From assembly GCA_930367205.1 (NCBI GenBank), contig OV884011.1, positions 137,057,437-137,121,436 of the forward strand: DNA of 64,000 nt, written 5' to 3'. This document shows positions 12,201 through 22,789 of the stretch, piece by piece (the first letter of the stretch is position 1; each line of letters begins with the position of its first letter). Below the pieces are notes generated by a model. That model was given only the letters and a program-made list of their open reading frames with translations. It had not been told where the DNA came from and did not search any database. Position numbers and translations under genes: made by a program. The stretch is from Acanthosoma haemorrhoidale. Taxonomy: Eukaryota > Arthropoda > Insecta > Hemiptera > Acanthosomatidae.

Positions 12201-13035
12201 CTGCCATGGGTACCGCTTTGACCATGGCGACTTTTAGTTTCCTCGTCGGTGTGGTAGCGTCATCAACCCACCTACAGGGCCTGCGACATCGATATGCTTC
12301 CTTACCAAATCTGTCGTGGTAGAAGCATAAGGCCTTATTACTAGATCCGGTAGTTGGTTTCGGTCGCTGGTATCGCCGAGCGGGCCCGTTTTCTTCTCGT
12401 CTGTTCATGGATTTGGCCAGCACAGTTACTTGTTGGGTGAGCTGTGCGATGGCTGTCTGGCAGTCACAGCTGGAGCGTGGCAGGCTGACCTCGTGAGTCG
12501 ATGCGGGCTGGACTGCGTGTATCGCGGTTGTTGAACTTAAGTCCATGATTTTGTCCGCGATTAACGTCAGTTTCGATAATTTCGCCTCGTAGTGCGATGC
12601 CAGTATTTCGCGGACCCTGTCTGGCAAGGCGCGAAGCCAGAGGGTGCGAATGACGTCCTCAAAGGTCGTGGGTCCTGCCAGTGCTTGCATTTGCCGCAGG
12701 AGATGTGAAGGTTTCTGGTCTCCGAGGTGTGTCTCTTCCAATAACCGGATCAGTCGTCTGTAGTGGCTCTGGCTGTATGTTTCGATAAGCCGACTATCGC
12801 TTGGAGAATACGCTAGGTCTGCGACCTGTGTTAGTACCTTGAACGGAAGCTGAGCGTAAATATGCTCCGATTTGGCCTTAGGCGAAGTGATCCGGCTCGT
12901 TAAAAAAATATTTTCGACCTGCAGGAACCACAGTCTTGGGTCTTCTTCATGAAATTCCGGCAGTTTGCACGTCCGAGAAATGGCGTGTACGGTCGCACAG
13001 CATGATTCGTCGGACGGAGCTGGTGAGTTGGCCAT
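9214..13035 (-). CDS. Gag-Pol polyprotein of Ty3/gypsy element gypsy-1
   Basis: One intact frame of 1,273 residues encoding the structural and replication proteins of an LTR retrotransposon. Seen in order: a gag domain (about 20-190); a zinc-binding motif of the CFYH...C..PC type (about 237-254); an aspartic protease with DTG at 299-301; a reverse transcriptase (about 455-640) with YLDD at 596-599; RNase H with acidic residues in AADAS (near 750), RELLA (near 791), TDHKP (near 816) and ADALS (near 861); integrase with an HHCC zinc finger (His938, His942, Cys972, Cys975) and DDE residues near 1003, 1062 and 1098; and a GPY/F-like module ending about 1240. There is no chromodomain. Gag and pol share one frame, so no frameshift is needed. 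The protease continues TAISVLPP after DTG rather than the usual alanine-acidic pattern. No stop or frameshift was seen, so the element may be capable of moving. Confidence 0.97.
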   Translation of the reverse strand: MANSPAPSDESCCATVHAISRTCKLPEFHEEDPRLWFLQVENIFLTSRITSPKAKSEHIYAQLPFKVLTQVADLAYSPSDSRLIETYSQSHYRRLIRLLEETHLGDQKPSHLLRQMQALAGPTTFEDVIRTLWLRALPDRVREILASHYEAKLSKLTLIADKIMDLSSTTAIHAVQPASTHEVSLPRSSCDCQTAIAQLTQQVTVLAKSMNRREENGPARRYQRPKPTTGSSNKALCFYHDRFGKEAYRCRRPCRWVDDATTPTRKLKVAMVKAVPMAGLTFRRLFVTDVRTRQHYLIDTGTAISVLPPPKVKKARSSDYQLYAANGSAIPTYGEVNRNLDLGLQRIFKWNFIMAEVQQPILGADFLAHYHLLVDLQHRQLIDGMTGRRTTGRTHVATLSVISNIPPGNKYAGLLRRYPQLTRPQQPMGSIPPTKVEHYIDTRGPPVCSKARRLAPAKYQAAKEEFRRMMDEGICRPSNSPWASPLHIVTKKDGTIRPCGDYRQLNNKTIPDRYGVPNISDFNNQLFGTTIFSTLDIKRAYHHIPVNPQDIPKTAIITPFGLFEFLRMTFGLRNAAQSFQRYMDNIFRDLQFVFVYLDDILIASANEEEHQRHLETVFGRLAAHSLTLNITKCVLGQPGVGFLGYHVSPQGIVPSPAKVQVILDYPRPTAIRDLRRFLGMINFYRRCLPNAAEHQRVLNAYLQGAKKNDRTIIDWTEEAASAFEKTRRTLANAAHLAHPSTDGQLILAADASDTAMGAALQQMEGGALRPIGFFSRAFNTAQSKYSTFDRELLAIYEAVKYFRQHLEAREVIIYTDHKPLTHAMAQQSDTSCPRRMRYLNYIAQFTTEIRYCKGEDNVVADALSRIEAVGVPENFQKLHTAQVEDHELTLVREQNTTCRLEPVNIPGSDISLICETSLGEPRPYLPSGFRRSTFDQLHSLSHPGVRASRKMMSQRFFWPGMNADVARWARCCIACQTSKIHRHTITPSGRFADAGKFEHVHIDLVGPLPTSEGKRYILTMIDRATGWPEAIPLGNMEATTVADAFFSGWVARFGTPMRITTDQGRQFESDLFTRLTRLLGVERIRTIAYHPQSNGRIERWHRSLKAALTAHSQHRQWTRSLPAVLLGLRSVIKEDLGCSVAERTYQKPLRLPGEYFTPTRVDLDVRRDITQHRKDTRKTFVSKDLNNCTHVFVRQEHRRSLEPAYTGPHLVVSRKNKTLVIRADNKETRISLDRVKPAYLLDTAESLPPPGEPEELGNPPPPYLCTRSAVARR

Positions 13036-13179
13036 CGTAAGAAAAGGTTTCTTCTGAGATCACGGTGGTTTCTCGCGGCGGGTTCACCAGTTGTCGGATT
13101 TCTCGTTCACATCAAGTCCACCAATTGTCGCGGTGTCTTGATCACGTTGAGCTTCTCATTCACGTCGAAGGTTACCAAT
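13036..13179 (-). other. gypsy-1 leader with primer binding site and three CGACAAYTGGT repeats
   Basis: The 144-nt leader joins the 5' LTR to the gag start. On the minus strand the LTR ends CGACA and TTGGTAACC follows, placing a TGG-beginning primer site two bases in. The motif CGACAATTGGT or CGACAACTGGT occurs three times (plus-strand positions 13087-13096, 13121-13130 and 13175-13184), each followed by similar GTGAA-type sequence, as if the LTR-primer-site junction had been duplicated. I cannot assign the primer tRNA. Confidence 0.75.
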
Positions 13180-13842
13180 TGTCGGGGGCGTCACTAGGGG
13201 AGTGCCTGATCACTCTAGCCCTGGCGACAAGTGCGGATTGATGCAGTTTATAACATGGACCATTGTTCCATGTCGGCATTTTTATATCTGACTCCATTTA
13301 TTGATAGGAATGTGTCCCGACAAGACACTATGTTCAAAAGAAAAAGGTAGAGAGGTAGCATAAATGATAATACCGGTTCATAGTTCAAACGGGGCACGGC
13401 TGCGTAGCAGACTGAGGGCGGCAGGTGGTCGGAAGACTCGGCAGACAGCGTGACGACTCATAGGACAGCAGGGAGAGAGAGTAGGGTTTTCTCCTTATTC
13501 CCTCACCTTTTTATATCATCTCCCCTCCCTCGCGAGAGGTGCAGTTGCTGACAGGGGCATGTTTTATGATACGTGGTGACCACTTTGCTGTATGGCCGTT
13601 GGGATAAAAAGGGTGTGTTTATGGCAGGAAGGTGGCTAATTCGTGTAGGTTTACAGCCGTACCCTTTGAGTTGCTGTCTACGACTTCCGACCTCTCTATG
13701 ATTTATTACCGTCTGTCGGTGTTCGTACTACGTGCCGCGACCCTGATTTATTCCAAAGAAGCTTACAAGATTTACATTATATTATCATACATTATGAACC
13801 AGAGTGTAGGGTAATTTACATATATAGTTAGCGGTCGCTATA
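13180..13842 (-). repeat. gypsy-1 5' LTR
   Basis: Differs from 7999-8661 at five positions by my reading. As the upstream LTR of a minus-strand element it should hold the promoter; I could not place a start site. Confidence 0.95.
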
Positions 13843-13847
13843 TATGG
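13843..13847. repeat. Target site duplication of gypsy-1 (right)
   Basis: TATGG, identical to 7994-7998. Confidence 0.9.
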
Positions 13848-13915
13848 TATAAAAGAAAGAGTGAATGTAAACTTGTAAATATGGTAGGAATGCCACCTTT
13901 ATCGTAATTTTTATT
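13848..13915 (+). mobile_element. LINE-A 3' end relic, right half
   Basis: Continues the relic interrupted at 7998: AGAGTGAATG, TTGTAAATATGGTAGGAATG and a CTTTATCGTAATT end match the LINE-A tail of the copy at 22.8 kb read on its own strand. Confidence 0.6.
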
Positions 13916-16900
13916 ACGTTTTTAATGTCATTTTAAAGATTTTATAAATTAAAAAAAAATGAATGGTAATGTAGTTGTGGAAAGAGTTAAATGCAGAAAA
14001 AAATTGGGTAGACAAGTTATGTAATTTTATTTATGGATCTTAATATTAAACACCTATAGGGCAATGAATTGCCCAATTTTGCATATATTGCGTTCTAGTG
14101 ATCGAAAAACACCTATTCCATATAGATTCATCCCAACGTAGACATGACCTGTGAGCACGTGAAACTGTGCAGCAACATCTCGTATTAGCCAAACATTTGC
14201 TGAGCTAATCAATGTATGCGAATTCAAGCAAAGTGCACCAATTTTTGCATTTATCGCTGTTATCTGATTCTAAGCGCCTTATCCTACATACACTTTTATA
14301 TTACTTATTCATATATTCAGCCACTAAAACATAATTTCAGACTACAGCTTTCGGGCTACAATCATGGCCAGTTTATCTGTTATATCGTAGTCATAAAAGC
14401 CACTGTGCCCAAGAATCCTTCGAAGTATAATTTTCATGTCATTTGAAGTAAGTCGTAGTAAAGTAGGTCTATGCTATCTAACTTTAATGTCGGATATGTC
14501 CCTTTGTCAAAACTTCACACCCGCCTTGTACAAATCCACAGACTAGCAAGAGTATTTTGATCAGTGCCGGAGGAGGTCCACCAAGTTTGATATCAGCGGA
14601 ATATTTCTGCAAGGAAAACAAATAAAACAGAAATTCTCTCAAAAAAAGCCACTCTTATTAAAGCAACAGGCCAAGAATGCAGGTTCATTCGGTTGAAAAA
14701 AAAAATTCACCCAATAAGTACTTACAGGTCAGATCAATTAAAAAGATGGGTTGATGTTCGCAGATTTCCCATTTCTGTATGAAGGGTAAATTCAAGACAT
14801 TTTTATTCGTACCGCTGAATTATTCCTGTAGATAGATAGCACAGAAGAGTTTCAAGTACTCTCGACATATTTATTACTTAATGTATAAAGCTGAATTTGG
14901 TTAAACTAAACCAAATGAAAGAGTTTGGATGATTTAAAAAGGGTAAGTAGGTATAGAAAAATACTTAAAAGTTTTCTTACATCTTTCTTAAACTACTGGA
15001 TTTCGTTGCGATTACTATTGAAGTATTCAAGTATATATCTTTTAAATGGTATTTATCAAAAACGTTAACCCTATTCATCGAAAAACATGACTAGTCCTAA
15101 AGCCACATCTCAGTTTTAAGCAGTAAAAACGGGTCAATATATTGAGAAACAACCACTCGCCTTGGTTTGGTTTATATTAACGAAAATGTTCATTCTTCAA
15201 AATCATAAAAGATAACCTTTCTCAGAAAAGTTAATTTTATTTTAGCGTTAAGGGAAGCTTTGTGTAACTTTTGTCGTTTGTTGAGCAAGCAAACTCCAGA
15301 TATGTGTGATGGGATATCAGATATTTCACAAGCGAGGTACCCAAGTTTCCAATGGGTGAAAACAAACATCAGAACACGAAGTTGGAACAACGAGAGACTT
15401 AAACGTTAAATTTCCACAAACACGTACTTACACAAGCCCTACCTAAATGTAAGCAACAGGAAAATACAAATCTTTGTGATCATATTTGCTGAAGAAATTC
15501 ACATCAAGTTTATACAAAAGTTTACAGAATCGCTACACACAAACCCTTGTAATAGTTACGATTAAACGCGTTGAAAATAGTTACGCGTTGAAAACAACTG
15601 ATTTTTGCATAGAAAAAAAACGTCTTCTTCGGTAAAATCCATCATCAAAAAGCTTTATATTATTTGTTTCATATTTCTACTAATAATTGATTATTTACTG
15701 CAATAATTGAATAATTATTGAAGGAGGGGGATCTGAAAAATCTTTTATGGAAAAAACTACCCAGGGAAGCCTGGGAAAGCTGAGAAAGGTAGAACAATAC
15801 TCGCTATGGAGTTTTAGAATAGATATTGCTTAGGAATCCAGTATAGGACTAAAACTCAACTACTTAGTAAGCTCCTACTTGTTTCTTGCTGATCTAAATC
15901 CTACAGATGTACAGTGGATCTGTTCCAACACAAATAAAAATGGAAAAGCCTTTTTTTTTAATCATATTCAGTTAGTCCATTCAAACGCTCCTGTATGCCA
16001 ACCAAAATTTATGTCAAACCATGCATTATTGACCTGACCAACTATAGAACAAAATTAATTAGAAATAAGATATAAACCCTAAAAGCGATAATGCAAACAA
16101 CACACAGTGAAACCTTAACAGTCTAAACAAAACTATTACTAAGTATATGCTTGAATCCATAGCACAGCCTCCCCCCATCACCATCACAAATATGTCGAAC
16201 GAGTATAAATATGGTATAAATATGTCGAATGAATACATTCCTATATTAATTTAACAATCATAAAACCATGAGTAACCTGCAAAAACTTAAAATCCAGTCA
16301 CTAGAACAACAATGCTTCATACTTGGTGACAAAAACATCCACCGAAAATTTCAGCTCTTAGAAATCTACTGGAGTATTTGAAAATGTCGATCCTGCAAGG
16401 CCGAACGAGTTTGAGTTTAATTGCTGGTTTTTGGTTTGGAGTTTAAATAGCAATGACGTCGGTCCACAGCTCTTTTGGATTGAAAAAAACTTCCTGCTGT
16501 AAACATGACGTTTAAAAATATCGTCGTGAGGTACATTTTCCTGTGAGTTTTTTTTTTGTTGAAAACTAAATGTGACCAATTTCAATTCAACACAAATATT
16601 CTGTGAGGAATGAGAAATGATAATTTGTTTTAGAAATTTAGCTGTCTGTGGTGAATTTTCGGACTTAAAATCCTTAGGGTACCTAATTCGCCTACCTACA
16701 ATCATAGTTACTAGGACCTATAATAGTTGGTACTGATAAAATCGTGCTGCTGAACTATTTTTTTTTTTCAATAAAAAGCTCTGTACCACTGTTGTAATGT
16801 TAAATGATTTAAAAAATACATAATTTCATTAGGGAAACATATTATAATTTATTAGTGAAACATTTATAATTAAGTAGCAAAAAAAACTATTACCTAAAAT

Positions 16901-16950
16901 GAAGCATATTTCATGAAAAGTTAAGGTTAATCGATATTGTTGTCTTACTA
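13916..16950. other. AT-rich, no gene identified
   Basis: Short frames at 14216..14446 (+), 15190..15390 (-) and 16358..16705 (-, 115 codons) have no recognisable motif. No repeat partner was noticed within the window. Confidence 0.35.
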
Positions 16951-17395
16951 CTAAATGTAGTAATGCGCCTGCGCTAAACTATAACAAGTCTTATTCGTGT
17001 CGCTCTACAAACTAAATGTTTTTGTTTCCGTTCGTAGGAAGTGTTTCGGTCGTTGAACTGTTTAAACCGACTATTAGGTGAACTGTTCACGGAGGAGCTA
17101 TCTACAGGTGAGTGTATTGTGAAGCTTTGGACTGTAGTTGCTCAGTGTATGTTGGAAATTTCATAGAGAAGACGGCCATATTGAGAGGCTGTGTAGTCAC
17201 TCAGCAGTGCTACGATAAGCGTGGGGTGGCCGGCCAAACCCTAACGGTGGCCTACTGCTAGCGTCGTAGTCTCTTGTCTAGAATAACTTCGTCCGAGGCC
17301 ACCTACTAATATATATTTTTTTTTATAAAAAAAAATATTTAAAAATTCGGAAAAATATTGTTGATGATAAAACATGCGTTTCTATCAAAAAGATG

Positions 17396-18500
17396 ATGTC
17401 AGAAAATAAAAAAACACGCTCAAGGTCTTTGAGGCCAACACCTACTCCGTCTCCAATCAAAAGTAAGCCTCGTAATAGACATGAGGCTGTAAATTCTTCA
17501 GCACCCAGCAGTTCTATGGAAGAACAAAAAATATTGAAGTAGACATGGACTCAACACAAACACCCACTCAGCCCAAGTCACCAGCGATATTTGTACGCAA
17601 TATTAGTAATTTTAAATTGCTATGTATCCAATGGAGTAAAATCATAGGTACGGGCAAATACACGTGCCTCAACCGGTCTCGGGACACAAAAATTTCTCCG
17701 GACAGTCCCGATACATATCGAGCGATAATCAAATACTTGGAAAAAACTAAGGCCGACTTTGTTACTTATCAGTTAAAGCAGGAAAGATCGCTACTGGTGG
17801 TGATTAGAAACCTGCATCCCACTACACCAGCAGACGAGATAGAAAAGGAGCTCTTAGGTTCAGAATACAAGGTTCGCCAAATTACCAACCTGCTCCGTGA
17901 GGAAAGGCAAAAGGATGAAGCGATCAAGACACCACTGCCTTTGTTCTTTGTGGATCTAGAGCGAACACCTAGAGTAGAAAAAATCAACGATTTTACCCAC
18001 TTGCATTACACAAGAGTACAGAACTAAAAACCTTACCCCAAACGTGACATAGTCCAATGCCATAATTGGCAGGCATATGGGAACGAGTTCATACTGCTAC
18101 CACCCTCCCGGGTGTGCAAAGTTCAGTGGGCAGCACAAAAGCAAAATGTGCAAGAAGCCCCTAAAATCGCCTGCAGTATCCGTTATCTGCAATCAAGGCC
18201 ACCCGGCATACTATGAAGGCTGCGAGGTTTACAGAATTCTGAAGTCCAGGAGCGAACCACCAGCAAATCCAGAAAAAGAAAAGCCAGCCACATGTAGCTC
18301 AAGAAGCGCCCCCGCCAGAAATTTGAAGGTCTCTTTTGCTGATGCCGTTCGGAATAGAGAGCAGTCACAGGCATTGCCCACTCCCGCTAGTTCTTCTTCC
18401 TCAGCATTCCGTTCATCCCAGCTACCAGCAAACTCGATCCCATCCTCAACTACACATCTCGCATATTCCTCCACCTTCAAGCTCTTCAAATCTTACTAGC
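17396..18500 (+). pseudogene. LINE-A copy 1 ORF1, nucleic-acid-binding (gag-like) protein, broken
   Basis: The protein belongs to the ORF1 class of Jockey-type LINEs with a PRE_C2HC domain, which binds element RNA. Visible parts: a basic serine- and proline-rich start (ATG near 17396); the piece at 17545..18027 carrying the conserved NLHPTTPADEI and PLPLFFVDLERTP blocks; and the piece at 18077..18499 with cysteine-histidine zinc knuckle remnants (C..C..HK...C, then C.QGHP....C). A stop near 17540 and frameshifts around 18027-18077 break it. The same protein is seen in copy 2 at 24918-26041. Confidence 0.85.
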
Positions 18501-18606
18501 CTGTTAACATCATTCCTTACAGAGTTCAGAACCCTAATCGCCCCTCTCATTTCCCTTATTACAAACCTTGTCTCCTACCTTATGCCCGTTAAAAAAAAAC
18601 CCTAAG

Positions 18607-21156
18607 TAGATCCTTCCGGCTCCTTATCCATTCTCCTTTGGAATACGAATGGTGTTCGCACCCACACTAATGAATTGACAGCACTACTCCACGACAAAAA
18701 CATCGACGTAGCTCTTATTACAGAAACAAGACTTACGAGTAAACAATCATTTACCCTTCGATAGTAACAGACTTATCGAGCTGATCACCGCGATGAAAGA
18801 GCACATGCAGGTACCGCTGTCATTGTCCATAACTCTATTTCCCATTACAGAGTTCCTTTGATAGCACACGATTTCCCTCAGTCCACTGCAGTGTCAATCA
18901 GCACCTTCACTTTCCCCTTTATTCTAGCATCAGTGTACTGCCCTCCCAATAAATCCATTTCTGATTCCCAATTCATTTCCTTTCTAGACTCCATCGGGCA
19001 TCGTTTCCTTGTGGGGGGGGGCATTAACGCAAAACACCAACACTGGGGCTCAAGATCCACAAATACGCGAGGACGTGGTTTGCTCTCAGCACTCGCACGG
19101 AAACATTGCTCCACTATCTCTCCTGACACAGCCACCTATTGGCCATCTGGTCCCAACCGAAATCCTGATCTCCTTATTATCCTTGACTTCTTTTTCTACA
19201 ATAGTTTAGGAACACTAAACTATTCATTCACGCACCTTGACGACCTCTCCCCCTCCTTAGCCCTTTGATCCTTATCATTTCTGTAAGACCTATTCACAAA
19301 CTGCCTCCTCCTTCATTTATCAGGGGCCAAGGTGATTTGGACCACTTCCGCCAGATTCTTACAGACTCTGTAGACCTCAAAGTACCTCTGAAAATACCCC
19401 AAGACCTAGATGATGTAGTGCATTCCTTCACTACTCTGATCCAGAGATTGGCCTGAGGGGCATCGTCACTCCAACGTCATCCAAAAATTCACAATCGAAA
19501 TCCTTTACCTCAGTATCGCAAAGACCTAATCCAATCCAAACACCAGTCGAGAACAGTTTGGCAAAGATCCCAACATCCTGCCGATCGTCGCTCATACAAT
19601 CAGTACTGCAGATTGGTAAAGCTCCGTCGTGATGATGTGTTCTGGGCGGCTTTGGATGGTGAGAGGTCGAAAGAATTCGCACTGCATCTTCCCCGTACTT
19701 TCACTTCTCATAACAATACTCATCGCACAACTGTTGAAGATTTCCTCACTTCACCTACCCCTCTCTCACTGCCACCAAAAGCTATTAACCCCTCTGAGGT
19801 CAAATATCGTCTGAAAAAATTACCTTACCAAAGGTATGATCTCCATACTCCTCGAATCCTCCAACAACTTCCTCCTAAAGCTATAATCTTTCTAACCTAC
19901 ATTTATAATTGTATTATCCGAACGACGCACTTTCCTCTCCTCTGGAAACATTCCATTATAGTTCTATTCACCAAACCCGGTAAACCACCATATGACGCCT
20001 CATCTTACCGTACAATTACCCTACTTTTTATCCTCTCAAAAATACTTGAAAAATCCTATTAAAACGCCTGCTTACAATTGTTGACTCCAAAAACCTTTAT
20101 CCCACTCACCAGTTTGGTTTCCGTCAACGACAGTCCACTGCTCAACAAGGCTTCGCGTTTTTGATCACACATCAAAGCCCTTGAAGCCAAACAACACTGC
20201 CCTGCTGCCTTTTTGGACATAGCTCAAGCTTTTGTCAGAGTCTGGCACACAGGTTTGCTTTACAACTTAAAACATTATTTACCGCAGACCCTGTTTCTAA
20301 TCCTACAGTCCTACTTTCAAACCGCTTCTTCTAAGTCCGATGGGGTTTAGGATATTTTAACTACTATCCCATAAAAGCAGGAGTTCCACAGGGCAGCGTC
20401 CTGGGCCCCATCCTCTATAATCTATACACCACTGATGTCCCTCTACCACCAATACCTTCTTGTCAACATTTGCAGATGACACTCCAGTTCTGTCATCCCA
20501 TTCAGACCCAGATATAACGTCCCAAAACCTTCAAAAACACCTTGATGAGATCGAGTATTGGTGCAACCAATGGCGAATCAAGGTCAATGAAGCAAAATGT
20601 TCCCACATAACCTTTACCCTCTGCCGCAAGTCCTGTCCGCTAGTATTTTTCAATTCGATTCCTCTCACCGTGTCTGAGACAGTAAGGTATTTAGGCTTCC
20701 ATCTCGACAAAATACTGACATGGAACTACTTCGAAGGACATCCCATCTCTTAATAGAAACCCACACACGAGGCTAAAAAGACAAGAACTAAACAGACACT
20801 TTGGACTACTGTACAGACTACTTCGAAGGACATCCCATCTCTCAATAGAAAATAAACTACTTATTTACAAAGTTATACTTAAGCCAATCTGGAATAACGG
20901 AATAGAGCTATGGGGGACAGAAAAAAAGTCGAACATCAAGCGCATCCAATCCATTCAATCAAAAGTCCTAAGAACAATAGTAAATGCACCCTATTATATA
21001 CCCTACAGTCTTGAACTCATCCCTTCCAAATTCATGATATTCCACAGTAGCCTTTCCAACCACCCTAATCCTGTAGCACAGTCTTTGCACTGCGCCACTC
21101 ATCCCTATAATCCTCCTCGGAGACTGAAACGGCAGTGGCCTCGTGACCTGCTATAA
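18607..21156 (+). pseudogene. LINE-A copy 1 ORF2, endonuclease-reverse transcriptase, broken
   Basis: ORF2 of Jockey-type LINEs nicks the target and copies RNA into DNA. The apurinic-type endonuclease is seen at about 18640-19200 (blocks IDVALITETRL, AGTAVIVHNS and SVYCPPN), then the reverse transcriptase from about 19790: SYRTITLLFILSKILEK, the GVPQGSVLGP block near 20380 and TFADDTPVL near 20463, where ADD is the catalytic pair. The C-terminal part runs to PRRLKRQWPRDLL near 21152. Many stops and frameshifts interrupt it, for example near 18765, 19268 and 20062, plus an inserted 31-nt duplication near 20730. It cannot encode a working enzyme. Confidence 0.88.
20725..20851 (+). repeat. Internal 35-bp duplication in LINE-A copy 1
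   Basis: The 35-bp segment at 20725-20759 recurs at 20817-20851 with one mismatch. The second occurrence fits the normal ORF2 reading; the first is an insertion between ACATGGAACT and the CCACACACGAG block. Confidence 0.8.
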
Positions 21157-21281
21157 TCGCGTGACAGCGGGAGTCCTGGCAATGGCCAGTTTCTCCAATC
21201 ATGTCCTATTGTATGAATGAGCGAGTGAATGATGACTGTAAATATGGTATGAATGAGATCATTTATCTGTATTATTATTGC

Positions 21282-21299
21282 CTTATAAAAGGCAGATTG
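21282..21299 (+). other. LINE-A terminal stem-loop
   Basis: TGCCTTATAAAAGGCA forms a five-base-pair stem. Equivalent sequences occur near the end of the copies at 46.8, 58.3, 62.3, 22.8 and 4.7 kb. Such 3' structures serve as recognition sites for LINE reverse transcriptase; that role is inferred here. Confidence 0.65.
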
Positions 21300-21326
21300 T
21301 AATTATTGCACAATAAAGTTCTATCA

Positions 21327-22789
21327 AATATCCATTAACTAATCACAGTTTAGTTCTCTATACAGTCAAGCTCTTTTTAGCCCTCTAATTGTTTCAATGC
21401 CCTTTCCTAGTGATCCGGATCAGTTCGAAACGGGGTTGGAGAATTGCATTTTGGGATCCAAAGTGCCCCCCCCCCAACAACTGTTATTGTATGTTTCATT
21501 TCCGTGAAAAAAATCCTTAGGGAACGATATTTTTCAGTTTATTTTCACTATGTCACTGCTATTTCCGAGTCCTACCTCTCCTTACATTGATTACAGCTTT
21601 TAGGCGACTTTTTATGCAAAAGTTAATACTCAATTATTTGATTTCCAGTTTATATTTTGTAATGTCATCTTTATTCTTATCTCTTTTGTTCGTTACTAAG
21701 TTTAATTAACCTTAGTTATTAAAATTAAATTAAAGCAGTGAAAGTAAAAATAACAGCCAACCTTTTAAAGGTCTTGGAATTTTTCGCATGTAGTGTACAA
21801 ACGAAATAAAAAAAGTAAATGAGTAGAATCGTGACAATCCGGGATACTGCGATCAGTACCGAGTGAGTATCAGGGACAGGCTATCATTATTTATTATTTA
21901 CCTTATTGGTAGATTTAAAAAAACGGGGTATTACGGGGGCTTAGAATACTTTAGTTATTCGAAAATACTTTTTAAAAATCAGCCATGCATGGTCAGAGAT
22001 ACCTACCAACTGACGCATACCCAGGCAAACATACATACAGAAATAATGACGAGATGTTTCTGTACATACTCTTAAGGTAATTCTCTTATATATAATAATG
22101 ATCTGTTATTAATTTCTATTATTATATAATTTTCAATTGAATTTATAGAGAGCACTTACATAAAGGAATATTATAGTTTTAGTATCCCGTGTAGGATACG
22201 CCCATAAAGATGAAATTAATAAAATAGTGTATAGTAAGAGCTTAGAGGCGTATTGGCGGTATCAAGATTAGTTTCATAACCATAAAATACCATTCCCGTT
22301 TTATACAGGGCTATAAAAAACACATTTAGCTCTGGGCATCGGTGGAACGGTAAAGAGCAGCCCCCCCATGGCCAGTTCACTTATCGTTAATGTGCTTTTC
22401 CACTTAAGCTGAATCAGGGAGAATCTACACAGCCACTCTCAAACATAATATAAACATATCAAAAAATTATTACCAACTCATTGGACGACAACACCACATA
22501 ATACTGATATTAAATTAGATATCAAATAATGTTGGGGAGGAGGAAGATATTTTTACTTTCACTTATTTTATTCTATTATCACCGCAAGAAAATATTGAAT
22601 TTGTTTTATTTTTACTTAAAACTCTTATTGCATGCTTAAACATCACTTAGACTCAATGTTTTATTTATAAATAAAGTTATATATTTATCTATATATTATT
22701 CTGAGACAAATACTATTTAATTTTGTAACAAAAACACTTCATTTATATTTTCAAACATTTGCTCTGAAAAACAACATTGTTACATACAT
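21327..22789. other. AT-rich, no gene identified
   Basis: A run of C at about 21468-21476 and a 70-codon plus-strand frame at 21863..22075 of no recognisable type. Nothing else is supported. Confidence 0.35.

Larger units (their letters stand above)
7999..13842 (-). mobile_element. Complete Ty3/gypsy LTR retrotransposon (gypsy-1)
   Basis: A full element of 5,844 bp read on the minus strand: two 663-bp LTRs, a leader with primer-site-like repeats, a single intact gag-pol frame, a polypurine tract and a 5-bp target duplication TATGG. I count five substitutions between the LTRs (about 99.2% identity), which implies a recent insertion. Its coding part is much richer in GC than the surrounding DNA, so its base usage differs from the host sequence around it. 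No envelope gene is present. It sits in an older LINE-A 3' end. Confidence 0.97.
16960..21326 (+). mobile_element. LINE-A copy 1 (Jockey-like), long but broken
   Basis: Near full length: a GC-richer 5' untranslated stretch (about 17030-17300), ORF1, ORF2 and a 3' end with a stem-loop and AATAAA. Several stops and frameshifts interrupt both frames. The left limit is uncertain, placed where AT-rich flank gives way to sequence resembling a leader. No target duplication was found. Confidence 0.85.

Noticed and set aside
18229..18489. Minus-strand frames over LINE-A ORF1 (also 18183-18374, 17769-17987)
   Set aside because: Antisense shadows of the ORF1 coding sequence.
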